A stretch of DNA of 64,000 bases, taken from assembly GCF_002209565.1 (NCBI RefSeq), contig NZ_NJIH01000002.1:186001-250000 (forward strand), written 5' to 3'. The notes under the pieces are model-generated. The model was not told where the DNA came from, did no database searches, and saw nothing but the letters and a program-made list of their open reading frames with translations. Both the position numbers and the translations under genes were made by a program. The stretch comes from Candidimonas nitroreducens. GTDB taxonomy: Bacteria > Pseudomonadota > Gammaproteobacteria > Burkholderiales > Burkholderiaceae_B. Numbering within the stretch: the first letter of the stretch is position 1; every line of letters begins with the position of its first letter. This document shows positions 19,840-30,981 of this stretch, piece after piece.

Positions 19840-20886
19840 TCAGGCGGCCCGCGCGCAAACGTCCTGCAGATCCCAGCGCGGATGCACCGTGAAGGCATGG
19901 CCGGTGCCGCTCAGGTCGGCCAGACCGGCCTGCACCCGCAGCGCGGCCGCAAAAGCAATCATGGCGCCGTTGTCGGTGCACAGTTCCAGCGGCGGGAAAT
20001 ACACTCGCCCGCCGCGTGCCTGCAGAGCCTGCTCGAGCCGGCGGCGCAGGTGGCGGTTGGCGCCCACGCCGCCGGCCACCACCAGGCGGTTCAGGCCGGT
20101 CTGTTTCAGCGCCGCCAGCGCCTTGCCGGCCAGCACATCCACGATGGCGGCTTCGGTGCCCGCCGCCAGGTCGGCCCGGGCCTGTTCGGACATGCCGCCC
20201 GGCTCGGCCTGCAGGCTCTTGCTGCGCGTCAACACCGCGGTCTTCAACCCGCTGAAGCTGAAATCCAGGTCGCCGCTGTGCAACATGGGGCGCGGCAGCT
20301 TGTAGCGCGCGGGGTCGCCCTGTTCGGCCAGGCGCGACAGGGCCGGGCCGCCCGGATAGCCCAGCCCCAGCAGCTTGGCGGTCTTGTCGAAGGCCTCGCC
20401 CGCGGCATCGTCCAGGGTCTCGCCCAGCAGCTCGTAGTCGCCCACGCCTCCCACGCGCATCAGCTGGGTATGGCCGCCCGACACCAGCAAGGCAATGAAG
20501 GGGAACTCGGGCCGCGGCTCGGACAGCAGCGGCGACAGCAGATGCCCTTCCAGGTGATGAATGGGAATGGCCGGCAGGCCGCGCGCCCAGGCAAAAGCCT
20601 GCGCCACGCTGGCCCCGACCAGCAGTGCCCCGGCCAGCCCGGGACCCGCCGTATAGGCCACCGCATCCAGATCCGCAAACGACAGCCCGGCCTTGCGCAG
20701 CACTTCCGCCGCCAGCGGCAGTACGCGCCGGATATGGTCGCGCGAGGCCAGCTCGGGCACCACCCCGCCGTACTCCTGGTGCATGGCGATCTGGCTGTGC
20801 AGCGCGTGGGCCAGCAGGCCCCGTTGCGTGGACACGGCCGCCACGCCGGTCTCATCGCAGGAACTTTCGAAACCGAGAATGATCAT
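19840..20886 (-). CDS. tsaD: tRNA N6-adenosine threonylcarbamoyltransferase TsaD
   Basis: Transfers the threonylcarbamoyl group to A37 of ANN-decoding tRNAs, with TsaB and TsaE. The 348 residues are of family length. [14 protein letters not shown] at the start, the iron/zinc-binding HHLEGH (H111 and H115) and the ASKHA-fold loops [10 protein letters not shown] and [13 protein letters not shown] are all present. The start at 20886 fits the family; a longer frame adds non-family residues. The gene is isolated, with the purine permease divergent 255 bp away. Confidence 0.95.
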   Translation of the reverse strand: MIILGFESSCDETGVAAVSTQRGLLAHALHSQIAMHQEYGGVVPELASRDHIRRVLPLAAEVLRKAGLSFADLDAVAYTAGPGLAGALLVGASVAQAFAWARGLPAIPIHHLEGHLLSPLLSEPRPEFPFIALLVSGGHTQLMRVGGVGDYELLGETLDDAAGEAFDKTAKLLGLGYPGGPALSRLAEQGDPARYKLPRPMLHSGDLDFSFSGLKTAVLTRSKSLQAEPGGMSEQARADLAAGTEAAIVDVLAGKALAALKQTGLNRLVVAGGVGANRHLRRRLEQALQARGGRVYFPPLELCTDNGAMIAFAAALRVQAGLADLSGTGHAFTVHPRWDLQDVCARAA

Positions 20887-21141
20887 GGTGCGCAAGTTTA
20901 CAACCGAACCCGCGTGGAGTTTCCAGCCCGAATAAACCCCTCCATACGAAACCAAACCGTCTTAGAATGGCGATCGGTCGTACCGGTTTGCGCCCAAAAG
21001 AATCAAAGAACCACGTATACGGGTATGCAAGCGTAGGGAAAGCAAGGAGCCCGGCCGCCCGCGACGAGTCCGCCACGGCCAGGCGCGGGCGCCGCTGCAT
21101 TCCCCTGTTTGCATCGCATCAACCACTGTTTGGGGAAACAC

Positions 21142-22434
21142 ATGCTGCAAAGCTATTTCAAGCTCGACGCGCACGGGACTTCGGTACGCACCGAAATCCT
21201 TGCCGGCATCACAACGTTCCTGACCATGTCCTACATTATTTTCGTCAACCCGGAAATTCTGGGCGGCACCGGCATGGACAAGAGCGCGGTCTTCGTGGCC
21301 ACCTGCCTGGCCGCCGCGCTGGGCACGCTGATTATGGCCTTCGTCGCCAACTGGCCGATAGGCATGGCGCCGGGCATGGGGCTGAACGCCTTCTTCGCCT
21401 TCACCGTGGTGGGCGCCATGGGCTACAGCTGGCAGCAGGCCCTGGGCGCAGTATTCATATCGGGCGCCATCTTCGTCATTCTTACCGTCACCGGCATACG
21501 AAAATGGCTGGTGGAGGGCATACCGCATTCGCTGCGATCGGCCATCGCCGCGGGCATAGGCCTGTTCCTGGCCATCATTGCGCTGGGCAGCGCCGGCATC
21601 GTGGTGGCCAATCCTGCCACCAAGGTGGGGCTGGGCAATCTGACCGCCGCACCCGCCCTGTTCGCCATCCTGGGCTTTTTCATCATCGCCGCGCTCGACA
21701 CCCTGAAAGTGCGCGGCGCCATCCTCATCGGCATACTGGTCATCACCATATTGTCGATGCTGACCGGCTACAACCAGTTCCACGGCGTGTTCTCGGCCCC
21801 GCCCAGCCTGGCTCCGACCTTCCTGCAGCTGGACATCATGGGCGCCCTGCACACCGGCTTCGTGCACGTGATTCTGGTGTTCGTGCTGGTGGAAGTGTTC
21901 GACGCCACGGGCACCATGATAGGCGTGGCCAAGCGCGCCGGGCTGGTGCCGGAAGGCAAGCCCAACCGCCTGGGCCGCGCGCTGCTGTCGGACAGCGTCG
22001 CCATCGTGGCCGGCTCGTTCCTGGGCACCAGCAGTACCACCGCCTACATCGAAAGCGCCTCGGGCGTGCAGGCGGGCGGCCGTACCGGACTGACCGCACT
22101 CACCATAGGCATACTGTTCCTGCTGTCGCTGTTCCTGGCCCCGCTGGCCGGCTCGGTGCCGGCCTATGCCACCGCCCCCGCGCTACTGTACGTGGCCGGC
22201 CTGATGCTGCGCGAGCTGATAGACATCGAATGGAGCGACGTCACCGAAGCCGCGCCCGCGGCGCTGGCGGCCATCATCATGCCGTTCACCTACTCCATCG
22301 CCAACGGCCTGGCCTTCGGCTTCATCAGCTACGTGGTGCTCAAGGCAATCACAGGCAAGTTCAAGGACATCCACATGGCTACGCTGCTGGTCGCCGTGCT
22401 GTTCGTGATCAAGTATGGGTTCTTCCCAGGCTAG
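21142..22434 (+). CDS. NCS2-family purine permease (AzgA/GhxP-like)
   Basis: Inner-membrane proton symporter for purine bases such as hypoxanthine, guanine or adenine. The 430 residues form about 12-14 helices. Motifs typical of the AzgA-like branch are EILAGITTFLTMSYIIFVNP, NWPIGMAPGMGLNAFFAF and EVFDATGTMIGVAKRAGL. GTSSTTAYIESASGVQAGGRTG lies in the substrate region. ATG 21142 (MLQSYFKL) has a GGGGA-type site upstream; the first in-frame Met at 21109 is less likely. The exact purine cannot be told. No riboswitch was recognised upstream. Confidence 0.85.
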   Translation: MLQSYFKLDAHGTSVRTEILAGITTFLTMSYIIFVNPEILGGTGMDKSAVFVATCLAAALGTLIMAFVANWPIGMAPGMGLNAFFAFTVVGAMGYSWQQALGAVFISGAIFVILTVTGIRKWLVEGIPHSLRSAIAAGIGLFLAIIALGSAGIVVANPATKVGLGNLTAAPALFAILGFFIIAALDTLKVRGAILIGILVITILSMLTGYNQFHGVFSAPPSLAPTFLQLDIMGALHTGFVHVILVFVLVEVFDATGTMIGVAKRAGLVPEGKPNRLGRALLSDSVAIVAGSFLGTSSTTAYIESASGVQAGGRTGLTALTIGILFLLSLFLAPLAGSVPAYATAPALLYVAGLMLRELIDIEWSDVTEAAPAALAAIIMPFTYSIANGLAFGFISYVVLKAITGKFKDIHMATLLVAVLFVIKYGFFPG

Positions 22435-22654
22435 CTCTGTATCGGGGCCTGCGCCTGACCACGGCCGGGCCCCGGCGGGCGCGGCCGCAATGCGCCGCGC
22501 CGCACCCCTGTTGCAACCAGAAACAAGCAAATTCCCCATCTACGGGTAAACAATCAATCGAAAATAGTTGCTAAGGCTGTACACTCGGCTTTTCTTTTCT
22601 ATTGGATGCCAATGCCCGGCGCACAGCCCGGCTCTTCATTGGCTCACCCCGCCC

Positions 22655-23029
22655 ATGACCACCATCAATCTGGACAAACACACTTTCCAGGCCGCGATCG
22701 GCAGCAGCCAACCCCTGATCGTGGACTTCTGGGCACCATGGTGCGGGCCTTGCCGTAATTTCGCGCCGGTTTTCGAAGCGGCCGCCGAAAAGCATACCGA
22801 CATCACCTTCGCCAAGGTCAATACCGAAGAGCAGCAGGAACTGGCAGCGGGCATGAACATACGTTCCATACCCACGCTCATGGTGTTCCGCGAACAGGTG
22901 CTGCTGTATTCCCAGCCCGGCGCCTTGTCCGGCAGCCAGCTCGAAGAACTGATCACGCAGGTCAAGGCCGTGGACATGCAGAAGGTGCATGCCGAACTGG
23001 CCGAACAGGAAAGCCAGCAGAACGCGTAA
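22655..23029 (+). CDS. Thioredoxin family protein
   Basis: Cytoplasmic thiol-disulfide reductase, 124 residues with one thioredoxin fold and the active site FWAPWCGPCRNF (C30, C33). The cis-proline loop is RSIPTLMVF. A C-terminal extension after the fold (VDMQKVHAELAEQESQQNA) is Gln/Glu-rich. The start at 22655 gives MTTINLDKHTFQAAI; no clear Shine-Dalgarno is visible, and a longer frame with a Cys-containing leader exists but looks non-native. Convergent with the YigZ gene; role in the cell beyond general redox not deducible. Confidence 0.85.
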   Translation: MTTINLDKHTFQAAIGSSQPLIVDFWAPWCGPCRNFAPVFEAAAEKHTDITFAKVNTEEQQELAAGMNIRSIPTLMVFREQVLLYSQPGALSGSQLEELITQVKAVDMQKVHAELAEQESQQNA

Positions 23030-23052
23030 GCCGCCCCAGCCGCGCAACTCGA

Positions 23053-23078
23053 CGGCCCGCCCTGATCGCCGCGGGCCG
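23053..23078. terminator. Hairpin between convergent thioredoxin and YigZ genes
   Basis: CGGCCCGC and GCGGGCCG form an 8-bp stem with a 10-nt loop between the two convergent stop codons. No U-run follows in either direction; possibly a bidirectional 3' end structure. Confidence 0.35.
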
Positions 23079-23135
23079 CGCGCCCCGCGTTTGCCGGCCA
23101 GACTTCTCGGGCCTCTGCCCTGTTCCTGGCGCCTC

Positions 23136-23732
23136 TTACTGCACCTCCAGCTCCTTCCATAAGCCTTGCCCGCGGGTCAGATCCGCATGCTGCGCCCGCA
23201 GCGTAGCCACGGCTGAGGCAGGTATCTCCAGCTTCCAGCGCACGCCTTGCGTGTCGAACTCCTCGGCTTCGATGCGGGCGCCGAATTGCGCCAGGCGTGG
23301 CCGCAGCGCCGCCATTTCCGCAAAAGGGCAATGGCATTCGATGTGCGCGAGCTGGATGATTTCCAGCCTGTCGGCCAGCCGCAGGCATTCGGCCGCCGTG
23401 CCTCCGTAGGCACGAACCAGACCGCCGGTGCCCAGCTTGATGCCGCCGAACCAGCGTGCCACCAGCACCGCTACACGGTCGCATTGCTGGGCATCGATGG
23501 CCTGCAGTATGGGACGGCCCGCAGTGCCGCCAGGCTCGCCATCGTCGCTGCTGCGATAGACGGGGCCCACCCGGTAGGCCCAGCAGTTGTGCGTGGCCGC
23601 GGCCTGCGCGCGCGCCTGGATGAACTGCAGGGCCTCGGCCGGTGTTTCGGCCGGCGCCGCGTACGCCCGGAAACGGCTTTTGCGGATTTCCTGTTCGTTG
23701 ACCGCCTCCGCAGCCAGGGTATAGCGTTTCAT
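23136..23732 (-). CDS. yigZ: IMPACT/YigZ family protein (UPF0029)
   Basis: Conserved cytoplasmic protein of 198 residues, related to the N-terminal fold of eukaryotic IMPACT. The signature DDGEPGGTAGRPIL and the following RVAVLVARWFGGIKLGTGGLVRAY are clear. The C-terminal part is the small ferredoxin-like domain of YigZ. The biochemical role in bacteria is unsettled; a translation-linked role is often suggested for the family. It lies upstream of, and convergent with, the thioredoxin gene. Confidence 0.88.
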   Translation of the reverse strand: MKRYTLAAEAVNEQEIRKSRFRAYAAPAETPAEALQFIQARAQAAATHNCWAYRVGPVYRSSDDGEPGGTAGRPILQAIDAQQCDRVAVLVARWFGGIKLGTGGLVRAYGGTAAECLRLADRLEIIQLAHIECHCPFAEMAALRPRLAQFGARIEAEEFDTQGVRWKLEIPASAVATLRAQHADLTRGQGLWKELEVQ

Positions 23733-23859
23733 CAGAGGCCCCGCCTCAGCGCCGCTTGCGGCAATCAGGCACCGCGGGAACGATAGAATGCCGCGCCAGC
23801 CACGCGCACAGTGCGGCCGGACACGGCACGGCTTTCATCTCTCGCGGGGCGTGGCCGGC

Positions 23860-25461
23860 TCAGGCGCCGGCTTCGCGGGAGCCCAGATAGTCTTCGTAGC
23901 CGCCCATGTAATCGACGATGCGCCCATCGGGCATGATCTCGATCACGCGCGTGGCGATGCCCGACACGAATTCGCGGTCGTGCGACACGAAGATCAGGGT
24001 GCCGGCATATTTTTCGAGCGCGAACTGCAGCGACTCTATCGATTCCATATCGAGGTGATTGGTGGGCTCGTCCAGCAGCATCACATTGTGCCGCCCCAGC
24101 ATCAGGCGGCCGAAGCTCATGCGGTTCTTCTCGCCCCCGGACAGCACCCGCACCGCCTTGACGATGTCGTCGGCCGAGAACAGCAGCCGCCCCAGCACCG
24201 AGCGCAGCGCCTGGTCGTCGTCGCCCGGCTTGCGGTAGGCGCCCATCCAGTCGAACAGATTGTCGTCGGACTGAAACTGGTCGGAGACGTCTTGCGCCAT
24301 GTAGCCGATGTCGGCGTTTTCCGACCACTTGACGCTGCCCGCGTCGGGCTGCAGGTCGCCGGCCAGCATGCGCAGCAAGGTGGTCTTGCCCACCCCGTTG
24401 GCGCCGACGATGGCAATCTTCTCGCCGGCCTCGATCATCGCCGAGAGCGGCCGTATCACCGGCCGGTCGTAGGACTTGGCCACGTCTTCCAGATTGACCG
24501 CCTGGCGGTGCATGACCTTGCTCTGTTCGAAGCGTATGTATGGGTTCTGCCGCGACGAGGGCTTGACCTCGATGGTGCCCGCCTTGATGCGGTCGATCTG
24601 CTTCAGGCGCGAGGTCGCCTGGCGCGACTTGGATTTGTTGGCAGCGAAGCGCCGCACGAAATCCTGCAGCTCGGCCACGCGTTCCTTGGCCTTGGCGTTG
24701 ACCGCCGCGACACGCTCGCGCGCCTGGGTCGAGGCCAGCATGTAGTCGTCGTAATTGCCCGGGTAGATGCGCAGCTCGCCGTAATCGAGGTCAGCCATGT
24801 GGGTGCAGACCTGGTTCAGGAAATGGCGGTCGTGGCTGATGATGATCATGGTGCTCTGGTAGCCGTTGAGCACGTCCTCCAGCCAGCGGATGGTGTTGAT
24901 GTCCAGATTGTTGGTGGGCTCGTCCAGCAGCAGCACGTCGGGGTTCGAGAACAGCGCCTGGGCCAGCAGCACGCGCAGCTTCCAGCCCGGGGCGATCTCG
25001 CTCATTTGCAGCTGGTGCTGCGCCACGCCTATTTCTAGCCCCAGCAGCAGCTCGCCGGCACGCGCCTCGGCCGTGTAGCCGCCGAACTCGGCGAACCTGG
25101 CTTCCAGGTCGGCGGCGTGCATATAGTCTTCCTCGGTGGCGTCGGGGTTGGCGTAGATGGCGTCGCGCTCGGTCATGGCCTGCCACATTTCCGCATGGCC
25201 CATCATCACCACGTCCAGCACCCGCAGGTCTTCGAAGGCGAACTGATCCTGGCGCAGCTTGCCCAGGCGCACGCCGGGTTCCAGCGCCACGTTGCCGCTG
25301 CTGGGCTCCAGGTCTCCGCCTATGATCTTCATGAAGGTGGTCTTGCCCGAACCGTTGGCGCCGATCAAGCCATAGCGGTTGCCCTCGCCGAACTTGGCGT
25401 TGACGTTCTCGAACAAAGGCTTGGGGCCGAACTGGATCGTAAGATTGGAGGTGGAAATCAC
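23860..25461 (-). CDS. ybiT: ABC-F translation ATPase, YbiT type
   Basis: Soluble ribosome-associated ATPase of the ABC-F group, 533 residues with two ABC domains and no membrane segment. Domain 1 has [10 protein letters not shown] and [12 protein letters not shown]; domain 2 has [22 protein letters not shown] and [12 protein letters not shown]. The linker between them ([17 protein letters not shown]) is the P-site tRNA interaction motif. The order and wording match E. coli YbiT closely. The start codon is GTG at 25461, preceded by a pyrimidine-rich leader without a Shine-Dalgarno sequence. Confidence 0.92.
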   Translation of the reverse strand: MISTSNLTIQFGPKPLFENVNAKFGEGNRYGLIGANGSGKTTFMKIIGGDLEPSSGNVALEPGVRLGKLRQDQFAFEDLRVLDVVMMGHAEMWQAMTERDAIYANPDATEEDYMHAADLEARFAEFGGYTAEARAGELLLGLEIGVAQHQLQMSEIAPGWKLRVLLAQALFSNPDVLLLDEPTNNLDINTIRWLEDVLNGYQSTMIIISHDRHFLNQVCTHMADLDYGELRIYPGNYDDYMLASTQARERVAAVNAKAKERVAELQDFVRRFAANKSKSRQATSRLKQIDRIKAGTIEVKPSSRQNPYIRFEQSKVMHRQAVNLEDVAKSYDRPVIRPLSAMIEAGEKIAIVGANGVGKTTLLRMLAGDLQPDAGSVKWSENADIGYMAQDVSDQFQSDDNLFDWMGAYRKPGDDDQALRSVLGRLLFSADDIVKAVRVLSGGEKNRMSFGRLMLGRHNVMLLDEPTNHLDMESIESLQFALEKYAGTLIFVSHDREFVSGIATRVIEIMPDGRIVDYMGGYEDYLGSREAGA

Positions 25462-25623
25462 TGAGAAATTCGCAAAAAGAAGAGAAAAGAAATAGGGGAA
25501 AACTTCTTAGTTTAACAAGCGGCCCCGCGCTAAGTACCGAGCCCGTTGGCCAAGGCCGCAATACGTGAGTGACTCGGCCAGACTATGGCCGTTCAGAGCA
25601 TCTGGGCATCGGCGCGGCGAAAG

Positions 25624-25652
25624 CATAGAGCCGCCTGCAGGGCGGCTCTATG
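25624..25652 (-). terminator. Terminator hairpin after the toxin-antitoxin pair
   Basis: CATAGAGCCGCC and GGCGGCTCTATG form a perfect 12-bp stem with loop TGCAG, 22 nt after the vapC stop. A CTTT follows on the minus strand. The palindrome CCGCTTGCAAGCGG lies next to it on the gene side. Confidence 0.6.
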
Positions 25653-25673
25653 CCGCTTGCAAGCGGGCACGCT

Positions 25674-26069
25674 TCACCAAACCGTTTGGACGTGCTGATA
25701 AGAACGAATCTTCGAATCAGCGGTTACCAACGGCGCGCAATAGTGCCTGGCGGTAGCCACGATCAGGCGGTCGGCGGGATCTTTATGAAAGTCCCCAGGC
25801 AAGTCGACCGACTGCACCGCCAGGAGTATGTCCACAGGAACAAACCTCAGGCCGGAAATCTGCGCCACGATGTCCAGCCACTGGGCAGCATCCATGGTCA
25901 ATGCCAGCCGCCCCGCTCGAACCAGCATGGCCACTTCCCATGCACTGATGGCCGACACCAGGACTTCCCCGCCCTGCCTCTCTGTTTCGATAGCATCCCG
26001 GGCTGCGCCGCTGAGTTGTGCGTCGCCCGATACCCACCACACCAGGGCATGCGTGTCCAGCACTACCAT
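25674..26069 (-). CDS. vapC: PIN-domain toxin (VapC family)
   Basis: Probable ribonuclease toxin of a type II toxin-antitoxin module, 131 residues. The PIN active-site acids are present: D5 (VLDTHALVWW), E45 (SAWEVAML), D97 and D100 (KDPADRLIVATA) and D118 (TADSKI). This DTHAL...DPADRLI form is the branch usually paired with Phd/YefM antitoxins. It overlaps the antitoxin gene by 7 bp, which ties their translation. VapC-type toxins cut initiator tRNA or rRNA; the target here is not known. Confidence 0.87.
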   Translation of the reverse strand: MVVLDTHALVWWVSGDAQLSGAARDAIETERQGGEVLVSAISAWEVAMLVRAGRLALTMDAAQWLDIVAQISGLRFVPVDILLAVQSVDLPGDFHKDPADRLIVATARHYCAPLVTADSKIRSYQHVQTVW

Positions 26070-26305
26070 TGGCCGGCTTCCCAGGCGTCTTCGCCAACAG
26101 GAGACAGAGGCTCGCCGTAATGTACGACCGAGTCGCGCAGCACTGCCAGCGGATCACGCTGTACTGGGCGATATGGGCGGATTTCGAGTGCCGGCTTACC
26201 GCGATCCGTCACGATGATGGGTACACCGGTCGACTCGACCTGGCGGAAGAACTCCAAGGCCCGGGCCTTGAACTCGGTCTTGGACACCTGTTGTTGACCG
26301 CGCAT
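26063..26305 (-). CDS. Phd/YefM-family antitoxin
   Basis: Antitoxin and probable autorepressor, 80 residues. The N-terminal DNA-binding part reads VSKTEFKARALEFFRQVE and the conserved strand IIVTDRGKPALEIRPY is typical of Phd/YefM. The acidic C-terminal tail (VHYGEPLSPVGEDAWEAGQW) would bind the toxin. Start ATG 26305 has an AGGT 6 nt upstream; a Met six codons earlier is possible. It precedes and overlaps vapC. An AT-rich inverted repeat 46 bp upstream is its likely operator. Confidence 0.87.
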   Translation of the reverse strand: MRGQQQVSKTEFKARALEFFRQVESTGVPIIVTDRGKPALEIRPYRPVQRDPLAVLRDSVVHYGEPLSPVGEDAWEAGQW

Positions 26306-26350
26306 GGCACACCTGGCAAGCAATCGTTCGATAGCGCCATTTTATCACAC

Positions 26351-26375
26351 AAATGACTATTTAATATGGTCATTT
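26351..26375 (-). promoter_or_regulatory. Inverted-repeat operator of the toxin-antitoxin operon
   Basis: AAATGAC and GTCATTT flank an 11-bp AT-rich centre, giving a near-palindrome of 25 bp in an unusually AT-rich patch. TAAAAT-like -10 sequence lies between it and the antitoxin start. This fits conditional autorepression by the Phd-type antitoxin. Confidence 0.6.
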
Positions 26376-26423
26376 TTATCCGCAGCACCCCCGGCCCCTT
26401 CTTCTTATAGGGCGGGCCGCCAA

Positions 26424-27353
26424 TCAGTGTTCGTGCTCGTCCAGCACCAGGTACGCCATGCCGTCTTCAGTGGCGATGCCGACCTTGCGGCCCACCGGCA
26501 AGGTCGCCTTGACCTTGACGTGGCCGTATGGCAGGCCGGTAAGCACCGGCACTTTTACTGTGGCACGCAGCCAGCGCAGCACCGACGGCATGTCATAGCC
26601 ATTGTCGTGCGGCGCCAGCCTGTAGTCGCTGAAGCCCCCCAGCACAATGGCCTTCTGGCGTCCGAGCACGCCTGCCTGCCACAACTGCGCCAGCATGCGC
26701 TCGACGCGGAACGGGTGTTCGCCCACGTCTTCCAGGAACAACACGCCGCCGCGGATGCGCGGCATGTAGGGGGTGCCCAGCAGCGACACGACCATGGCCA
26801 GATTGCCGCCCCACAATATGCCGCGGGCGTCGACCGCGTCGGCATCGGGCGACTCGAAGCTCAGGATCTCGAGCTCGCCGCGCATGGCCTCGGCAAACAG
26901 ATCGGCGGTGAGGTCATCCATGGACTTGCCGCCGAAATCGAACACCGCCGTCGGCCCCGCATAGCTGCACGCACCGGTACGTGCCAGCAGCGCCAGGCTG
27001 AACGCCGTGAAGTCGCTCTGGCCGATGAAGACCTTGCCGCTGTCGGCCACCGCCTGCCAATCGATGGCCGGCAGCAGGCGGCTCAGGCCATAGCCGCCGC
27101 GCGTGGCCATGACGATGGGCTGCTTCTGCTTCAACGAGCGGGCGATTGCCGCCAGGCGCTGCTTGTCGGTACCGGCGAAACGCTCGTGCACCGCCAGCGC
27201 GGCGCGATCGATCACGGTCTTGAAACCCAGGGACGCCAGGCGGCCGGCGGCCCGTTCCAGGGAACTGGGATCGGCCACCGCGCCCGAGGGAGAGATCAGG
27301 TAGATACCGCTGGCTGCACGATGATGATGGTGATGATGTCCGGAATGGCTCAT
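26424..27353 (-). CDS. ldcA: Muramoyltetrapeptide (LD-)carboxypeptidase, peptidase S66
   Basis: Cytoplasmic serine peptidase that trims the D-Ala from recycled murein tetrapeptides. The 309 residues carry the S66 features: YLISPSGAV near the start, VMATRGGYGLSRLL, the nucleophile S113 in GQSDFTAF, Glu in FLEDVGEH and the C-terminal HVKVKATLPVG with the catalytic His. The N-terminus MSHSGHHHHHH is a natural run of six histidines, and the C-terminus ends DEHEH. It has no signal peptide. Alone on this evidence. Confidence 0.9.
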   Translation of the reverse strand: MSHSGHHHHHHRAASGIYLISPSGAVADPSSLERAAGRLASLGFKTVIDRAALAVHERFAGTDKQRLAAIARSLKQKQPIVMATRGGYGLSRLLPAIDWQAVADSGKVFIGQSDFTAFSLALLARTGACSYAGPTAVFDFGGKSMDDLTADLFAEAMRGELEILSFESPDADAVDARGILWGGNLAMVVSLLGTPYMPRIRGGVLFLEDVGEHPFRVERMLAQLWQAGVLGRQKAIVLGGFSDYRLAPHDNGYDMPSVLRWLRATVKVPVLTGLPYGHVKVKATLPVGRKVGIATEDGMAYLVLDEHEH

Positions 27354-27568
27354 GGCGATGGCGTCTGGAATCCGTATAAAGGCTGAAGGAATAAGGCCGG
27401 GTGCAGGCCGTAGTATAAAAGCGCCGGGCGGGGCGACGCAGGCGGGCAGCCCAGGATCAGCCGGAATCGGCGCGCAGCTCTACATTGCCGCTGCCCGCGT
27501 ATTCGCCGCAAGCCTTAAATACCGAATCTGCTGAATCGCAATAGCGTACTAGTTAGTGCGGCGGGATG

Positions 27569-29037
<1,469 letters not shown>

Positions 29038-29211
29038 AGGCGACCTTGGTAATACTGCCGGTTCCCGCCGGGAACGAGGCTGCCAGTGTAACGCGGGCCA
29101 GCCCCGGCGCCTCCGGGTGCGCCAGTTCGTATTTGCGAGAACGGCGCGCGCAGCCAAAAAAAAGCGCAAGGACTGCGGCGGAGTTGTTATTGCCTCGAAC
29201 CCCGAGCCGCG

Positions 29212-30705
29212 TCAGGCGCCCGTGCCGGCCGGGCCGCCCAGTATGCCGGCCTTGAGCGCGCGCAGTACCTGGGGCAGCGTGCGCACCAGGTCTTCGGCGA
29301 TCAGCCCCGGGCCGAAGGCGCGCGCCGTCTCGCCGTGCAGCCAGGCCGCGGCGGCGGCGGCGAAAAACGCATCCATGCCCTGGGCCATGAGGCCGGCGAT
29401 CAGGCCCGACAATACATCGCCGGTGCCGGCGGTAGCCAGGTCGGCAACGCCGTTGGTATTGATGACGGCGCGCCCGTCAGGCGCGGCGATGACCGTATCG
29501 GCCCCCTTGAGCAGCACCACGGCACCGCTTTCGCGGGCGGCATAGCGCGCCCGCACCAGCTTGCTGCCCTCGCAGGGGAAAATGCGCGAAAACTCGCCTT
29601 CGTGCGGCGTCAGCACACAAGGGCCGGTGATCGCCGAAAACAGCAGTTGCGGATCGCGCGCGAAGCAGGTGATTGCGTCCGCATCCAGCACCGTCTTGCG
29701 CTGCGTGGCCAGCACTTCGAGCACGTTCTTGCGAGTGGTGTCGGACACGCCGGCGCCAGGCCCGGCGACGATGGCGTTGCGGCGCGCGTCGGCCAGCAGT
29801 TGCACCAGGCTGTCGGGCCCCTGCAGCGGCTGCACCATGATGCTGGTCAGCGCCGCGGCATATACCGCCCAGACCGGCTGCGGCGCCGCCACCGTAACCA
29901 GTCCGGCGCCGACCCGTGCCGCGGCCATCGCGGCCAGGCGCGCCGCGCCGGTCAGTACGGCCCCGCCCAGCACCAGCGCGTGGCCGCGGTGATATTTATT
30001 GGCCTGCGCGCCGGGCCAGGGATATTGGGCCTGCCACAGGCCGGGCGCGTTCTCGTGGCAACGCGGCGGCGCCAGGCGCAGCACCTCGGCGGGTATGCCG
30101 ATATCGGCCACGAGCACTGCGCCGCAGAGCCGCCGGCCCGGCATCAGGCAGTGCCCGGGCTTCTTGCGAAAGAAGGTGACGGTGAGCGCGGCGGGCATGG
30201 CCGTACCCAGCACTTCGCCGGTCTCGCCGTCCAGGCCGCTGGGCACGTCCACCGCGCAGACCGGCAGGCCGCTGCGCGCCACGGCCTCGAGCACGCCGTG
30301 CGCCTGTCCCTGGATCGGCCGCGACAATCCGGCGCCGAACAAGGCGTCCACCACCAGCCCGGCGCCTTCGAGCAGCTCGGGGCTCCAGGCTTCGACCGGG
30401 CCTTTCCACAAGGCCGCGTGATGCGCGGCGTCGCCCGCGGGGCCGCGCCCGCCCAGCAGCGCCAGCCGTACCGGCCATCCCGCTACGGCCAGGTGGCGCG
30501 CGGCGACGAAGCCGTCGCCGCCATTATTGCCGGGCCCGCACAGCACCAGCACCGGCATGCGCGACCAGCGCGCACGCACCGCGTCGGCCACGGCCTTGCC
30601 AGCCGCCTCCATCAGGGTTGTGCCGGGGATGCCGCCGCGAATGGCCGCGGCATCGGCCGCGGACATTTCCTTGGGTGTGAGTAGCGCGTTGTCGTCGGGA
30701 TCCAT
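29212..30705 (-). CDS. nnr: Bifunctional NAD(P)H-hydrate epimerase/ADP-dependent dehydratase
   Basis: Repairs NAD(P)HX: the N-terminal YjeF epimerase domain (about 1-215) has GPGNNGGDGFVAARHL, and SGLDGETGEV marks its middle. The C-terminal ribokinase-like dehydratase domain (about 230-490) has GPGAGVSD, TPHEGEFSR and the NTNGVADLATAGTGDVLSG region with the catalytic Asp in GTGD. The 497 residues match the fused E. coli enzyme. It is the first gene of a possible minus-strand set with the HAD protein and TadA, though 174 bp separate it from the HAD gene. Confidence 0.93.
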   Translation of the reverse strand: MDPDDNALLTPKEMSAADAAAIRGGIPGTTLMEAAGKAVADAVRARWSRMPVLVLCGPGNNGGDGFVAARHLAVAGWPVRLALLGGRGPAGDAAHHAALWKGPVEAWSPELLEGAGLVVDALFGAGLSRPIQGQAHGVLEAVARSGLPVCAVDVPSGLDGETGEVLGTAMPAALTVTFFRKKPGHCLMPGRRLCGAVLVADIGIPAEVLRLAPPRCHENAPGLWQAQYPWPGAQANKYHRGHALVLGGAVLTGAARLAAMAAARVGAGLVTVAAPQPVWAVYAAALTSIMVQPLQGPDSLVQLLADARRNAIVAGPGAGVSDTTRKNVLEVLATQRKTVLDADAITCFARDPQLLFSAITGPCVLTPHEGEFSRIFPCEGSKLVRARYAARESGAVVLLKGADTVIAAPDGRAVINTNGVADLATAGTGDVLSGLIAGLMAQGMDAFFAAAAAAWLHGETARAFGPGLIAEDLVRTLPQVLRALKAGILGGPAGTGA

Positions 30706-30981
30706 ACCTGTCGCCCAGTTTGCGATAGATGCGGCACCGGTGCGCCGTGTGCGCCCCGGCTGCCCACCACAAGCCGGCCATGGCCGGCTTGCGTCTCATG
30801 CTGTCTGCATCATAAAACAAACGCCCTAACGGTCATGGCGGGCGCCGCCTCCCCCCGAGAATGAAAGGGGCTTCTTTCACATTAAACACCGGCGCCGGCA
30901 GGCGGTCGGCAGGCCGGCGTATGCGCATCCAATAAAATTGAGCCGATAATCCACACTCCGAACCGGAACTCCCTCGCTCCC

